DNA from: Aquincola tertiaricarbonis
GTDB lineage: Bacteria > Pseudomonadota > Gammaproteobacteria > Burkholderiales > Burkholderiaceae_C
Direction: 5' to 3'
DNA: 64,000 nt
NCBI RefSeq assembly: GCF_000969605.1
Contig: NZ_JZUE01000001.1
Location: 434,001 to 498,000 of the forward strand
The notes under the pieces: model-generated
The model's database searches: none
Told to the model about the DNA's origin: nothing
Seen by the model: only the letters and a program-made list of their open reading frames with translations
Made by a program: the position numbers and the translations under genes
Shown: positions 24,822-33,558 of the stretch, in pieces
Layout: every line of letters starts with the position of its first letter
Numbering within the stretch: the stretch's first letter is position 1

Positions 24822-26489
24822 ATGATCCACCTGCTGAATCTGCTGGCCGCCATCGCCCTGCTGGTCTGGGGCACCCACATCGTTCGTACCGGCGTGCTGC
24901 AGGTGTTCGGTGAAAACCTCCGTACGGTGCTGGCCTCCAGCTTCAGCCGGCGGGTGCCGGCGATGCTGGCGGGGCTGGGCGTCACCAGCCTCGTGCAGTC
25001 GAGCACCGCCACCTGCCTGATCGTGGCCTCGTTCGTGGGCAAGGGGCTGGTGAGCACCAGCGCCGCGCTGGCGGTGATGCTGGGCGCGGACATGGGCACG
25101 GCGCTGATGGCGGTGGTGTTTTCCTTCGACCTGTCGTGGCTGTCGCCGCTGCTGATCTTCGTCGGCGTGGTGATGTTCGTCTCGCGCCAGAACACCGTGG
25201 GTGGCCGGGTGGGGCGAGTGCTCATCGGGCTGGGGCTCATCACGCTGGCGCTGCAGCTCATCGTGCAGGCCACCGAGCCGATGACCCGGTCGCCGGTGGT
25301 GCGCACGCTGCTGGTGTCGCTGCCCAACGAGATCCTGCTGGACGTGCTGGTGGGCGCGGTGCTCACGGTGGCGGCCTATTCCAGCCTGGCCATCGTGCTG
25401 CTCACCGCCACGCTGGCCTCGCAGGGCCTGCTGCCCACGAACGTGGCGCTGGGGCTGGTGATCGGCGCCAACCTGGGCAGCGGCGTGCTGGCCATCCTCG
25501 CCACCAGCGGCGCCGCGCCGCAGGTGCGCCGCCTGCCCATCGGCAACTTCATCTTCAAGGCCACCGGTGCGGTGCTGGCGATGCCGCTGCTGGGCCATGT
25601 GCATGTGCTGCTGCAGCAGCAGATACCGGTGGTGCACCAGCAGATCGTGCTGTTCCACCTCGGCTTCAACATCACGCTGGCGCTGCTGTTCATCGGCTTC
25701 ACCGGTGTGGTGGGCCGCTGGGTGGTCAGCTGGCTGCCCGACCCCACCCGCGGCGGCCCGGGCGAGCGCCCGCGGCACCTCGATCCCGTGGCGCTGGCCA
25801 CGCCTTCGCTGGCCATCAGCTGCGCCGCACGCGAGGCGCTGCACCAGGCCGACGTGGTGGAGACCATGCTGCGCGGCATCCTGCCGGTGATCCGCCACAA
25901 CGACCTGCGCCTGGCCGAGCAGCTGCGCAAGATGGACGACACGGTGGACGAGCTGTACTCGGCCATCAAGTTCTACCTGACGCAGATCTCGCGCGAGGCG
26001 CTGTCCGAGCGGGAGGGCCGGCGCTGGACCGACATCGTCAGCTTCACCATCAACATGGAGCAGATCGGCGACATCATCGAGCGGGTGCTGCAGGACGTGG
26101 AGGACAAGAAGATCCGCAAGAACCGCAGCTTCTCCGACGCCGGCATGGCCGAGATCTGCCACCTGCATGAGCGCCTGCTGGCCAACCTGCGGCTGGCGAT
26201 GAGCGTCTTCCTCGACGGCCATGTGCGCGACGCGCAGCGGCTGCTGGAGGAGAAGGCCCGCTTCCGCGACCTGGAGCACGAGTACGCCGCCAGCCACATC
26301 ACCCGGTTGCGCGACAACACGGCGCAGAGCATCGAGACCAGCTCGCTGCACCTGGACCTGATCAGCGACCTCAAGCGCATCAACTCGCACCTGTGCTCGA
26401 TCGCCTACCCGATCCTGGAATCGGCCGGCGCGTTGGCCAGCACCCGCATCCGGCACTCGCAGCTCGCGCCGCTTACCGACGAAAGCTGA
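24822..26489 (+). CDS. Na+/phosphate cotransporter with C-terminal PhoU domain
   Basis: The 555-residue membrane protein has two inverted Na_Pi_cotrans repeats, with SLVQSSTATCLIVASF (QSST motif) in the first and GLVIGANLGSGVLAILAT in the second, and eight or nine hydrophobic helices over residues 1-310. The cytoplasmic C-terminal half (about 340-550) is a PhoU-like helical bundle with DDTVDELYSAIKFYL and FTINMEQIGDIIERVL. The fusion suggests phosphate uptake or efflux with built-in PhoU-type control. It resembles YjbB/NptA-type transporters. No Pho box was identified in the 143-bp upstream gap. Confidence 0.9.
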   Translation: MIHLLNLLAAIALLVWGTHIVRTGVLQVFGENLRTVLASSFSRRVPAMLAGLGVTSLVQSSTATCLIVASFVGKGLVSTSAALAVMLGADMGTALMAVVFSFDLSWLSPLLIFVGVVMFVSRQNTVGGRVGRVLIGLGLITLALQLIVQATEPMTRSPVVRTLLVSLPNEILLDVLVGAVLTVAAYSSLAIVLLTATLASQGLLPTNVALGLVIGANLGSGVLAILATSGAAPQVRRLPIGNFIFKATGAVLAMPLLGHVHVLLQQQIPVVHQQIVLFHLGFNITLALLFIGFTGVVGRWVVSWLPDPTRGGPGERPRHLDPVALATPSLAISCAAREALHQADVVETMLRGILPVIRHNDLRLAEQLRKMDDTVDELYSAIKFYLTQISREALSEREGRRWTDIVSFTINMEQIGDIIERVLQDVEDKKIRKNRSFSDAGMAEICHLHERLLANLRLAMSVFLDGHVRDAQRLLEEKARFRDLEHEYAASHITRLRDNTAQSIETSSLHLDLISDLKRINSHLCSIAYPILESAGALASTRIRHSQLAPLTDES

Positions 26490-26494
26490 TGGAG

Positions 26495-26567
26495 CCCCCA
26501 AGCTCGCTGGCGCTCGCTGCCCCCCGAGGGGGCGCACCCGCCCTTGGGGCGGCCCGGCGGGCGGGTG
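26495..26567. repeat. GC-rich palindromic intergenic repeat (REP-like, Burkholderiales type)
   Basis: The 85-bp gap between two converging genes is almost entirely this element. It contains GCCCCC (26519-26524) and GGGGGC (26528-26533) as a perfect stem around CGA. It also has CCCCAAG (26496-26502) matched by CTTGGGG (26543-26549), CACCCGCCC (26535-26543) matched by GGGCGGGTG (26559-26567), and a direct repeat of GCTCGCT at 26503-26518. The same kind of sequence is familiar to me as a dispersed intergenic repeat in Burkholderiales genomes. This is the only copy I see in this window. It may act as a bidirectional terminator or mRNA 3' stabiliser. Confidence 0.7.
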
Positions 26568-26574
26568 ATCTCAG

Positions 26575-29034
26575 CTAGTTCAGCGTGCGGCTGCCACTGC
26601 CGCCGCGCAGCGCACGGCGCAGCCGGCGGGCCAGCTCCTCGTCGCGCAGCGGCTTCTGCAGCACCTGCTCTTCCGGAATGTCCTTCAGCGCCGCCAGGTC
26701 GACGAAACCGGTGAGGAACATCGTCTTCAGGTGCGGATGCGACAGCTTGAGCAGCCGCACCAGCTCCGCGCCGTTCATGCCCGGCATCGCGAAGTCGGCC
26801 AGCACCAGCTCGATGTCCTTGCGCCGCGCCAGCAGCTCCAGCGCGGCACCGCCGCTGCCTGCCTCGATCACGCGGTAGCCGATGGCGCGCAGCATCGACG
26901 AGGTGGCATCGCGCACCGCCGGGTCGTCGTCCACCAGCAGCAGCGTGTGGCTGGGCTCGCTGCCGTCCAGCAGGCCGTGCTGGGTCACCTCCGGCTCGCG
27001 CTGGCGCACCTCGCCCATCGCGCGTGGCATGAACACATGCACCGAGGTGCCCTTGCCCGGCTGGGTGTCGATGCGCACGCCGCCGCCCGACTGCTTGGCG
27101 AAGCCGTACACCTGCGCCAGCCCCAGGCCCGACCCCTTGCCCACCTCCTTGGTGGTGAAGAAGGGCTCGAAGGCCTTGGCCAGCACCTCGGGGGTCATGC
27201 CGCTGCCGGTGTCGCTGACTGTGAGCCGCACATAGTCGCCGGCCTCGGGTTCTTCCGGCCGCTGCGGCGGGCCCAGCGTGACGTTGGCGGTGCGCACGGT
27301 CAGGCTGCCGCCCACCTCCATCGCGTCGCGGGCGTTGATGGCCAGGTTGAGCACGATGAGTTCCATCTGCGTCACGTCCACCAGCGCGGGCCACAGCGGC
27401 TTGGTCAGCTCGGTGGCCAGGCGCACGCTGCCGCCCATGGTGGACTGCAGCAGGTCGCGCAGCGCCAGCACGGTGTCGTTCAGGTCGATGACCTGCGGCT
27501 CCAGCCGCTGCCGGCGCGAGAAGGCCAGCATCTGCGCGGTGAGCTTGGCGCCGCGTTCGGCCGCGCTCTGCATCGAATCGAGCCGCTTGAGCACCCGTTC
27601 GTCCGGCGCGCCGCCCTGGTTGAGCAGCCGGCGGATCAGGCTGATGTTGGACAGCACCACCGTGAGCAGGTTGTTGAAGTCGTGCGCCACGCCCGAGGTG
27701 AGCTGGCCCACGGCCTCCAGCCGCTGCATCTGCTGCAGCGTGGCTTCCACCCGGCCGCGTTCGGCGATCTGTTCCTTCAGCTCCTGGTTGGTGGCGGCCA
27801 GTTCGTCGGCGGCAGCCCGCTCCTCGGTCACGTCGCGGCCGATGGCGTAGAAGTAACCGGCATCGGGCCGCACCGCCCAGCGGATCCAGCGGTAGCTGCC
27901 GTAGCGCGTGCGCACGCGGCTGTCGAAGCGCGCGGTGCCGGCGCCGGCGCCCAGGGTGTCCATTGCGGTGCGGGTCACCGCCACGTCGGCCGGGTGCAGC
28001 AGCTCCACGATGGCCTGGCTCATCACCTCGGCGGCCGGCCAGCCCAGCAGGCTTTCCCAGGCGGGATTGAGCGCCTCGGGCGTGCCGTCGGGCCGCCACA
28101 CCGCCATCAGGTCGGCCGACAGGTTCCAGATGCGGTCGCGCTCGCGGGTGCGCTGCTCCACCCGCTCGCCCAGCGCTTCGTTCAGCCGGCGCAGGGCCTC
28201 GCCCTTGCGGCGCTGGCCGGTCACGTCCCGCGCGGTGCCCACCAGCCGCGGGCCGCCGTCGTCGCTGTCGAAGCGGCGGCCGGCGATGGCCAGCCAGCGC
28301 ACCCGCTGGTCGGACAGGGTGATCACGCGGTGCTCGAACTCCAGCTCCGGCCGGCCGTCGGGCACCAGCGCGGCGGCCAGCGACTGCTCGAACAGCACGC
28401 GGTCGTCCGGGTGCACCACCTGCGACACGAAGTACGCGTAATCGACCTGCGCGCCGGGCAGGATGTCGGCGATGCGGCGCAGGCCGTCGTCGATCCACAG
28501 CCGCGGGCCGGTGGGATCGAACTCCCAGACGCCGATGTTGGCCGCCTCGGCCGCCAGGCGGAACAGCACCTCGGCCTGGCGCTGGCGCTCCAGCGCGAGC
28601 CGGGCGGTGGCCTCGCTGGCGCCCAGCGCCGCTTCGGCGTCGCGGCGGCGCATGCGCTCGCGGGCCTCGGCCAGCGCCCGTTCCACCGCCTTGGGCAGCC
28701 GCGCCAGGTTGCGCTTGAGCACGTAGTCGGTGGCGCCCTGGCGCAGCGCGTCGGTGGCCACGTCCTCGCCCACTACGCCGGACACGAAGACAAAGGGCAC
28801 GTCCGGCAGCTTCTCCAGCGCCTGCCGCAGCGCGGCAATGCCGTCGAAGTCGGGCAGCGAGTAGTCGGCCAGCACCAGGTCGATGTCGCTGCGCTGCAGC
28901 GCAGCCAGGAACTCGCTGCGGCGCGCCGCCCGCACCACCTCGATGGGCATCTGGGCCCGCTGGAGGTAGGTGCAGATCAGCTCGGTGTCGATGTCGCTGT
29001 CTTCGAGGAGCAGGACGCGAGCGGGGCCGTTCAT
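26575..29034 (-). CDS. Hybrid sensor histidine kinase (REC-PAS-PAS-HisKA-HATPase-REC)
   Basis: The 819-residue cytoplasmic protein has no transmembrane segment. The order is: receiver 1 (about 1-125, phospho-acceptor Asp57 in LVLADYSLPDFDG), two PAS domains (about 160-275 and 300-410), HisKA with GVAHDFNNLLTVVLSNI, HATPase with NLAINARDAM (N box) and SDTGSGM (G1), and receiver 2 with VLADFAMPGMNG. Its ATG overlaps the stop of the upstream response regulator by 4 nt. The N-terminal receiver suggests it is itself a phosphorelay target, plausibly taking phosphate from the bacteriophytochrome branch. The final output is not encoded nearby. Confidence 0.92.
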   Translation of the reverse strand: MNGPARVLLLEDSDIDTELICTYLQRAQMPIEVVRAARRSEFLAALQRSDIDLVLADYSLPDFDGIAALRQALEKLPDVPFVFVSGVVGEDVATDALRQGATDYVLKRNLARLPKAVERALAEARERMRRRDAEAALGASEATARLALERQRQAEVLFRLAAEAANIGVWEFDPTGPRLWIDDGLRRIADILPGAQVDYAYFVSQVVHPDDRVLFEQSLAAALVPDGRPELEFEHRVITLSDQRVRWLAIAGRRFDSDDGGPRLVGTARDVTGQRRKGEALRRLNEALGERVEQRTRERDRIWNLSADLMAVWRPDGTPEALNPAWESLLGWPAAEVMSQAIVELLHPADVAVTRTAMDTLGAGAGTARFDSRVRTRYGSYRWIRWAVRPDAGYFYAIGRDVTEERAAADELAATNQELKEQIAERGRVEATLQQMQRLEAVGQLTSGVAHDFNNLLTVVLSNISLIRRLLNQGGAPDERVLKRLDSMQSAAERGAKLTAQMLAFSRRQRLEPQVIDLNDTVLALRDLLQSTMGGSVRLATELTKPLWPALVDVTQMELIVLNLAINARDAMEVGGSLTVRTANVTLGPPQRPEEPEAGDYVRLTVSDTGSGMTPEVLAKAFEPFFTTKEVGKGSGLGLAQVYGFAKQSGGGVRIDTQPGKGTSVHVFMPRAMGEVRQREPEVTQHGLLDGSEPSHTLLLVDDDPAVRDATSSMLRAIGYRVIEAGSGGAALELLARRKDIELVLADFAMPGMNGAELVRLLKLSHPHLKTMFLTGFVDLAALKDIPEEQVLQKPLRDEELARRLRRALRGGSGSRTLN

Positions 29035-29567
29035 CGGATCGGCAGGCGGGGCGGCGGTTGGTTCAGCACGGCCCAGAACATGCCCAGTTCCTGGATCGCC
29101 TGCAGGAAGGCGCGGAAATCCACCGGCTTGACGACGAAGGCATTCACGCCCAGTTCGTAGCTGCGCACCAGGTCGCGTTCCTCGCGGGAGGAGGTGAGCA
29201 TCACGATGGGCACGGCGCGCAGCAGCGGGTCCTTCTTCACCCGCTCCAGCACTTCCAGGCCGTCCAGCCGGGGCAGCTTCAGGTCCAGCAGCACCACCGC
29301 GGGGTCGCCGCTGTCGCGGCCGGCCCAGGCGCCGCGGGCATGCAGGTAGTCCAGTGCTTCCACGCCGTCACGGGCCACATGCACCGGGTTGGCCAGCTGG
29401 CAGCGTTCCAGCGCGGCCAGGGCCAGCTCCAGGTCGTTGGGGCTGTCCTCCACCAGCAGGATGGGCCGCAGCTCGGCCGAACGGCTGGCCGAAGCCAGCA
29501 GCTCGATGGTCTTGTGCAGGGAGGCGTCCGGGCTCGGACCGCCTTCCGCGTGAGGAATCTTCGTCAT
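29031..29567 (-). CDS. Phytochrome-associated single-domain response regulator (Rcp1-like)
   Basis: The 178-residue protein has a receiver domain at about residues 34-165, with the acidic pocket ILLVEDSPNDLELA, phospho-acceptor Asp95 in VVLLDLKLPRLDG, Thr in IVMLTSS and Lys147 in FVVKPVD. There is no output domain. An N-terminal extension of about 30 residues is not conserved. The VEDSPND/PRLDGLEVL style is that of the Rcp1 regulators that pair with bacterial and cyanobacterial phytochromes, and the gene overlaps the phytochrome gene by 4 nt. It is likely the direct phosphate acceptor of BphP and a shuttle to the next gene. Confidence 0.92.
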   Translation of the reverse strand: MTKIPHAEGGPSPDASLHKTIELLASASRSAELRPILLVEDSPNDLELALAALERCQLANPVHVARDGVEALDYLHARGAWAGRDSGDPAVVLLDLKLPRLDGLEVLERVKKDPLLRAVPIVMLTSSREERDLVRSYELGVNAFVVKPVDFRAFLQAIQELGMFWAVLNQPPPRLPIR

Positions 29568-31780
29568 GATTCGCCTTGTTTCTGGGCCGGGCGCGGTACG
29601 CCGAATCGGAAGGTGGCGCCCTCGTCGGGTGCGCCTTCGGCCGCGATCCAACCGCCGTGGCGGTCGATGATGCGGCGGGTGAGTGCCAGGCCAATGCCGC
29701 TGCCCTCGAAATCCTCGACACGGTGCAGGCGCTGGAACACGCCGAACAGCTTGCCCTGGTAGGCCATGTCGAAGCCGACCCCGTTGTCGGAGACGGTGTA
29801 CACGGTCTCGTGCGCGCGTTGTTCGCCGCTGATGCGGATCACGGCCACCGGCTTGCGGCGGGTGTACTTGATGGCGTTGTCCACCAGGTTGGCCCAGGCC
29901 TGGCGCAGCAGCGAGGCATCGCCCCAGGCCGGCGGCAGCGGACCGATCTCCCAGGTGACCTGGCGGGTGCCCTGGTCGATGCGCATGGAGCGGCGCACCT
30001 CCTCCACCAGCTTGGCCATGTCCACCGGCGCCATCTCCAGGCTGGCCCGGCCGAGCTGGGAGAAGTTCAGCAGGTCGTCGACCAGGCGGCCGGCCGACAG
30101 CGCCGACTCGATGATGGTGTCCAGGTAGTGGCGCGAGCGGCTGGCGAGCTGCGGCTCGCTTTCGCCCAGCAGCTGGGCGAAGCCGACGATGTGGCGGAAC
30201 GGCGCGCGCAGGTCGTGCGAGACGGAGTACGAGAACGCCTCCAGCTCGCGGTTGCTGGTCTCCAGCCGGTCGGTCAGCGCGGCGCGCTGCTCGGCCTGCT
30301 TGAGCACCAGCGTGACCATGGCCTGGCAGAAGGAGCGTGCGGCATCCACTTCCACCGGCGTCCAGCGCTGGGCGGTGCCGCGCACCTCCTGCGTCCAGGC
30401 GGCGAAGGAGGCCCGCGGCGTGAGGCTGCCGTCCGCCGTGGTGGCCTTCTCCGGCCGGCCGCCCCAGGTGACGGTGTGGATGCGCTCGGGGCGGAACCAC
30501 ATCACGTAGTGCGGATGGATGACCGAGATGGGCGCGGCGATCAGGCCGCAGGCGGTGTCGGCGAACTCGGCGGCCGGCGGGTAGACGGCCGGCAGGGCAT
30601 GGGTGGCGAACAGCTCGCCGCGGTCCTGCCGCTGGTGCAGCCAGGTGGCCAGGGCCTTGAGCTGGGCCGGGGACGGCGCCTGGCCCACGCTGTGCACCGT
30701 GTCGCCGCGCAGCACCGCGGCACCGCTGGCGCGCGTCAGTCGCAGCCAGGCCTCGGGGCTCTTGGCCAGGCGGCCGGTCACGGCATCGGGCGCGTCCCCG
30801 GCCTCGGCCATGCGGGCCACCAGGTCGTGTTCCAGCTCCTTGGCGGCCCAGCGCAGCGCGGCTTCCTGGCCGCGTTCCCGCGCGCCGATCTTCAGCGCCA
30901 GGATCTGGCCGAGGAAGTCGCAGGCCGCGCGGGTGGGGGCGCCCACCCGCAGCGGCTGCGCATGGTGGCAGGCGATCAGGCCCCACAGCTGGCCGTCGAT
31001 CACGATGGACACCGACATCGACGCCGCGGTGCCCATGTTCATCATGTACTGCAGATGCACCGGCGAGACGCTGCGCAGCGCGGCACCGGAGAGGTCCAGC
31101 GGCTGGCCGTCCAGCGGGCTGGCCGCAGGCAGCACCGGCACCGGGGTGTACATCGCGTCAGGGATCAGCCGCAGCCGGTGGCGGCGGTACAGCTCGCGCG
31201 CCTGGGCCGGGATGTCGGAAGCCGGGAAGCGCAGGTCCAGGTAGCTGGGCAGGCGGCCGTTGCCGTCCTCCGCGATCACGGTGCCGTGCCATTCCTCGTC
31301 GAAGCGGTAGACCATCACGCGGTCGAAGCCGGTGAGCTGGCGCACCTCGCGCGCGGCATGCTCACCCAGCACGGCCATGTCGTCCTCGCCCTCCACGTCG
31401 TCGAGGAAGCTGCGCAGGCGCGGGTAGAGCGAATCCAGCGTCTGCAGCTCGGTGGCGTCCAGCGGCTCCAGCTCGACGATCAGGCCCTGCGGCGTGGCAT
31501 GCACCGTCATCTGCAGCAGCCGGGCCCCGCAGGCCTGGGCCTGCTGCAGCACGCCGTCGCTGGCTTCGGCCCAGGACTGCAGCAGCGCCGGCAGGGCGCC
31601 GTCGATCTGCGCGGTGCTGGTGGGTGCCTCGGGCAGGCCCAGCAGCGCGGCGGCATTGCCGCTGGCCTGCAGCACCCGGCGGCCGTCGGGGGCCACCACC
31701 AGCAATGCGCCATGCGGCTGGATGCTCCCGGGAATGTGGATGGGTTCGCGGGCGCAGGCGTCGGCGGCGGCGGCGTTCAC
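29564..31780 (-). CDS. bphP: Bacteriophytochrome histidine kinase
   Basis: The 738-residue red/far-red photoreceptor kinase has a PAS-GAF-PHY-HisKA-HATPase layout. Cys9 in DACAREPIHIPGSIQPHG is the biliverdin attachment site. The GAF domain has RFPASDIPAQARELY (PASDIP) and SPVHLQYMMNMGTAASMS with the chromophore-stacking His region; the PHY tongue has TPRASFAAW (PRxSF). HisKA shows SYSVSHDLRAPFRHIVGF, and the ATPase has LVDNAIKYT and DNGVGFDMAYQG. The GTG start at 31780 was chosen because it overlaps the heme oxygenase stop (GTGA); an ATG five codons upstream is also possible. The upstream gene makes its chromophore. Confidence 0.95.
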   Translation of the reverse strand: MNAAAADACAREPIHIPGSIQPHGALLVVAPDGRRVLQASGNAAALLGLPEAPTSTAQIDGALPALLQSWAEASDGVLQQAQACGARLLQMTVHATPQGLIVELEPLDATELQTLDSLYPRLRSFLDDVEGEDDMAVLGEHAAREVRQLTGFDRVMVYRFDEEWHGTVIAEDGNGRLPSYLDLRFPASDIPAQARELYRRHRLRLIPDAMYTPVPVLPAASPLDGQPLDLSGAALRSVSPVHLQYMMNMGTAASMSVSIVIDGQLWGLIACHHAQPLRVGAPTRAACDFLGQILALKIGARERGQEAALRWAAKELEHDLVARMAEAGDAPDAVTGRLAKSPEAWLRLTRASGAAVLRGDTVHSVGQAPSPAQLKALATWLHQRQDRGELFATHALPAVYPPAAEFADTACGLIAAPISVIHPHYVMWFRPERIHTVTWGGRPEKATTADGSLTPRASFAAWTQEVRGTAQRWTPVEVDAARSFCQAMVTLVLKQAEQRAALTDRLETSNRELEAFSYSVSHDLRAPFRHIVGFAQLLGESEPQLASRSRHYLDTIIESALSAGRLVDDLLNFSQLGRASLEMAPVDMAKLVEEVRRSMRIDQGTRQVTWEIGPLPPAWGDASLLRQAWANLVDNAIKYTRRKPVAVIRISGEQRAHETVYTVSDNGVGFDMAYQGKLFGVFQRLHRVEDFEGSGIGLALTRRIIDRHGGWIAAEGAPDEGATFRFGVPRPAQKQGES

Positions 31781-32421
31781 AGCGCCACCCCCCATTCGCT
31801 GGAAGGATCGTCCTCGCCATGGTCCGGCACCACCACCGCCGGCTCCAGCCACTGCAGCAGCAGCGCGAAGGTGGCCAGCGCGCCGTCCACCACCGCCTGC
31901 TGGCGTTGCGGCGGCACGGTGGACAGCAGGGCCAGCGTCTGCCGCCAGCGCTCGCCGGTCAGGTCGCCATAGGGATGGAAATACAGCAGCCCCTCGGCCG
32001 GGCACCAGTCGGCATCGGCCAGCAGGCGGCGGGTGATCACGCGGCCGCCGAGGGTGGAGCCCTCCATCACGTACAGCGAGCCGAGCGCGCCTTCCAGCGT
32101 GCGGCACAGCTGCGCGGCTTCGGGCACCACGGGCAGCGCCTCGATGTCCAGGTCGTCGATGTCCAGTGCGCGCAGGTCGTGCTCGATCAGCGCCAGCCGC
32201 TGGCGCGGCGCAGTGAAGGCTTCGTCCTGCAGCGCACGGGCCAGTGCCGGTTCCCACGCGCGGTGGAAGCCGTGGAAGCGCATCAGCACCGCCACGAAGC
32301 GCGTGTAGCTCATCGGGCTGTCGAGCAGCCCCAGCAGGGATTCCAGCTGCGCATGTGCATCGGCCGTGGCCTCGCGCAGCCGTGCGTGGAGCGAGAGGGA
32401 AGCGGCGGGCGTGGACAGCAT
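31777..32421 (-). CDS. bphO: Biliverdin-producing heme oxygenase
   Basis: The 214-residue protein of the bacterial heme oxygenase family has LREATADAHAQLE with His23 as probable proximal heme ligand, and LYVMEGSTLGGRVITRRL as the distal helix with the conserved GSxxGG kink. It opens heme to biliverdin, the chromophore of BphP, the next gene, with a GTGA overlap (standard bphO-bphP pairing). The start at ATG 32421 gives normal family length; a GTG 31 codons upstream adds sequence unlike the family. No good ribosome site precedes either. A 12-bp palindrome lies 18 bp upstream. Confidence 0.93.
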   Translation of the reverse strand: MLSTPAASLSLHARLREATADAHAQLESLLGLLDSPMSYTRFVAVLMRFHGFHRAWEPALARALQDEAFTAPRQRLALIEHDLRALDIDDLDIEALPVVPEAAQLCRTLEGALGSLYVMEGSTLGGRVITRRLLADADWCPAEGLLYFHPYGDLTGERWRQTLALLSTVPPQRQQAVVDGALATFALLLQWLEPAVVVPDHGEDDPSSEWGVAL

Positions 32422-32438
32422 GGACAAGGCCGGAAGGT

Positions 32439-32450
32439 GGACTGCAGTCC
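32439..32450. promoter_or_regulatory. Perfect 12-bp palindrome upstream of bphO
   Basis: GGACTGCAGTCC at 32439-32450 is a perfect palindrome, 18 bp before the heme oxygenase ATG and flanked by CCGGA/TCCGG extending the symmetry. It lies in the 138-bp gap upstream of the photosensory operon, so it is placed to bind a dimeric regulator. It could also be chance at a PstI-like sequence. Confidence 0.35.
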
Positions 32451-32491
32451 GGCGGCGCTTGCTGTCAGCGGGCGATGCAAGGGCCAAACCG

Positions 32492-32523
32492 GGCACGGGT
32501 GCATGTTTTAACACCGTCGTGCC
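32492..32523 (-). terminator. Stem-loop between fructokinase-like gene and bphO
   Basis: GGCACG (32492-32497) pairs with CGTGCC (32518-32523) and GGTG (32498-32501) with CACC (32512-32515), with a 2-nt bulge and a 10-nt AT-rich loop. It lies 37-68 bp past the stop of the kinase gene on the same strand. With no U-tract it may be a terminator of the kinase transcript or a structured leader of bphO. Confidence 0.35.
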
Positions 32524-32559
32524 GGGCGGCTTGTCAGCGGAGGCTGATAGGCACTGTCC

Positions 32560-33489
32560 TCACACCGGCAGTTCGGCCCGGCGCGGCAGGTCGGCGCCGC
32601 GGCGCGAGCAGGTGATGGCGGCGGCCTGCGCCGCGAAATCCAGCGCCGCCTTGAGCTGCGTGGCCGGCAGCGTGCGCAGCGCCATCGGCGACAGTGCGTC
32701 GTGCTCGGCCAGCCAGGTGAGCAGCGCGGCCTGGAAGGTGTCGCCGGCGCCCACGGTGTCCACCACGTCCACCTTCACCGGCGCGGCCTGGGCCTGTGCC
32801 GCAGCGGTCCAGGCCAGCGCGCCTTCGCCGCCGCGTGTCACCACCACCATGGCCACGCCACGGGCCAGCCACTGCGCGGCCAGCACGTCGGGCGACTTGC
32901 CGGGGAACAGCAGGCCCAGGTCCTCGTCGCTCACTTTCAGCAGGTGGGTGCGCGGCAGCATCCAGTCCAGCAGCGCATGCCAGCGGCCCAGGTCGGGCTC
33001 CACGTTCAGGCGGATGTTGGGGTCGTAGCTGATCAGGCTGCGGCGGTGCTCGCGCTCGATCAGCGCCCGCTGCGTGGCGGCCACCGGCTCCACCACCGTG
33101 GCATAGGAGCCCACGTGAAAGGCGCGCGCCTCCGGCGGAATGGCGCCCAGCGACACCTGGGCCACGCCGCGGTCGGCCGCGCCTTCGCCATAGAAGGAAT
33201 AGGAGGGCACGCCGGCGGTGTCCACGCCCACCAGGCTGAGCGTGGTACGGGCCGGGCTGCGCGGCGTGCAGCGGGTGTCCACGCCTTCGTCGGTCAGCGC
33301 GCGCATCAGCCGCTCGCCGAGGAAGCCGGTGGACACGCCGCCGAAGAAGCCGACCGGTTGGCCCAGCCGCGCCAGGCCCACGGCCACATTGAAAGGGGAG
33401 CCGCCGACGCGCGCGTCGAGCATCAGGCCGGTAGAGGTATCGCCAGCTGCAAATACATCGAACAGCGCTTCGCCGCAGACCACAAACAT
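32560..33489 (-). CDS. PfkB-family sugar kinase (fructokinase-like)
   Basis: The 309-residue ribokinase-fold kinase has VVCGEALFDVF at the start, GGSPFNVAVGLARLG (PfkB signature 1) and DTVGAGDTFQAALLTW (signature 2 with catalytic Asp in GAGD). The family phosphorylates fructose, ribose and similar sugars. It is divergent from a FrcB-type sugar transporter operon and shares the 166-bp control region with it, so fructose kinase is the best guess. The start at ATG 33489 is preferred to one 11 codons upstream because a GGAG ribosome site precedes it and family similarity begins there. Confidence 0.9.
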   Translation of the reverse strand: MFVVCGEALFDVFAAGDTSTGLMLDARVGGSPFNVAVGLARLGQPVGFFGGVSTGFLGERLMRALTDEGVDTRCTPRSPARTTLSLVGVDTAGVPSYSFYGEGAADRGVAQVSLGAIPPEARAFHVGSYATVVEPVAATQRALIEREHRRSLISYDPNIRLNVEPDLGRWHALLDWMLPRTHLLKVSDEDLGLLFPGKSPDVLAAQWLARGVAMVVVTRGGEGALAWTAAAQAQAAPVKVDVVDTVGAGDTFQAALLTWLAEHDALSPMALRTLPATQLKAALDFAAQAAAITCSRRGADLPRRAELPV

Positions 33490-33558
33490 GGGTTTCTCCA
33501 GGGAGTTACAGGTGCGCAGCATGCCCCGCGCATGCTGCTGCGAACATCGGGTTTTCCA

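Noticed and set aside
24804-26537. 577-codon frame antisense to the Na/Pi cotransporter
   Set aside because: Low-complexity Gln/His/Arg translation; shadow of the + strand gene.
26731-29160. 809-codon open frame antisense to the hybrid kinase
   Set aside because: Composition (His, Gln, Arg, Gly-rich) is that of a shadow frame; the - strand product has recognisable REC, PAS and kinase motifs.
31777-32514. Heme oxygenase starting at GTG 32514
   Set aside because: The extra 31 residues are unlike the family and would place the start inside a stem-loop; ATG 32421 gives normal length.
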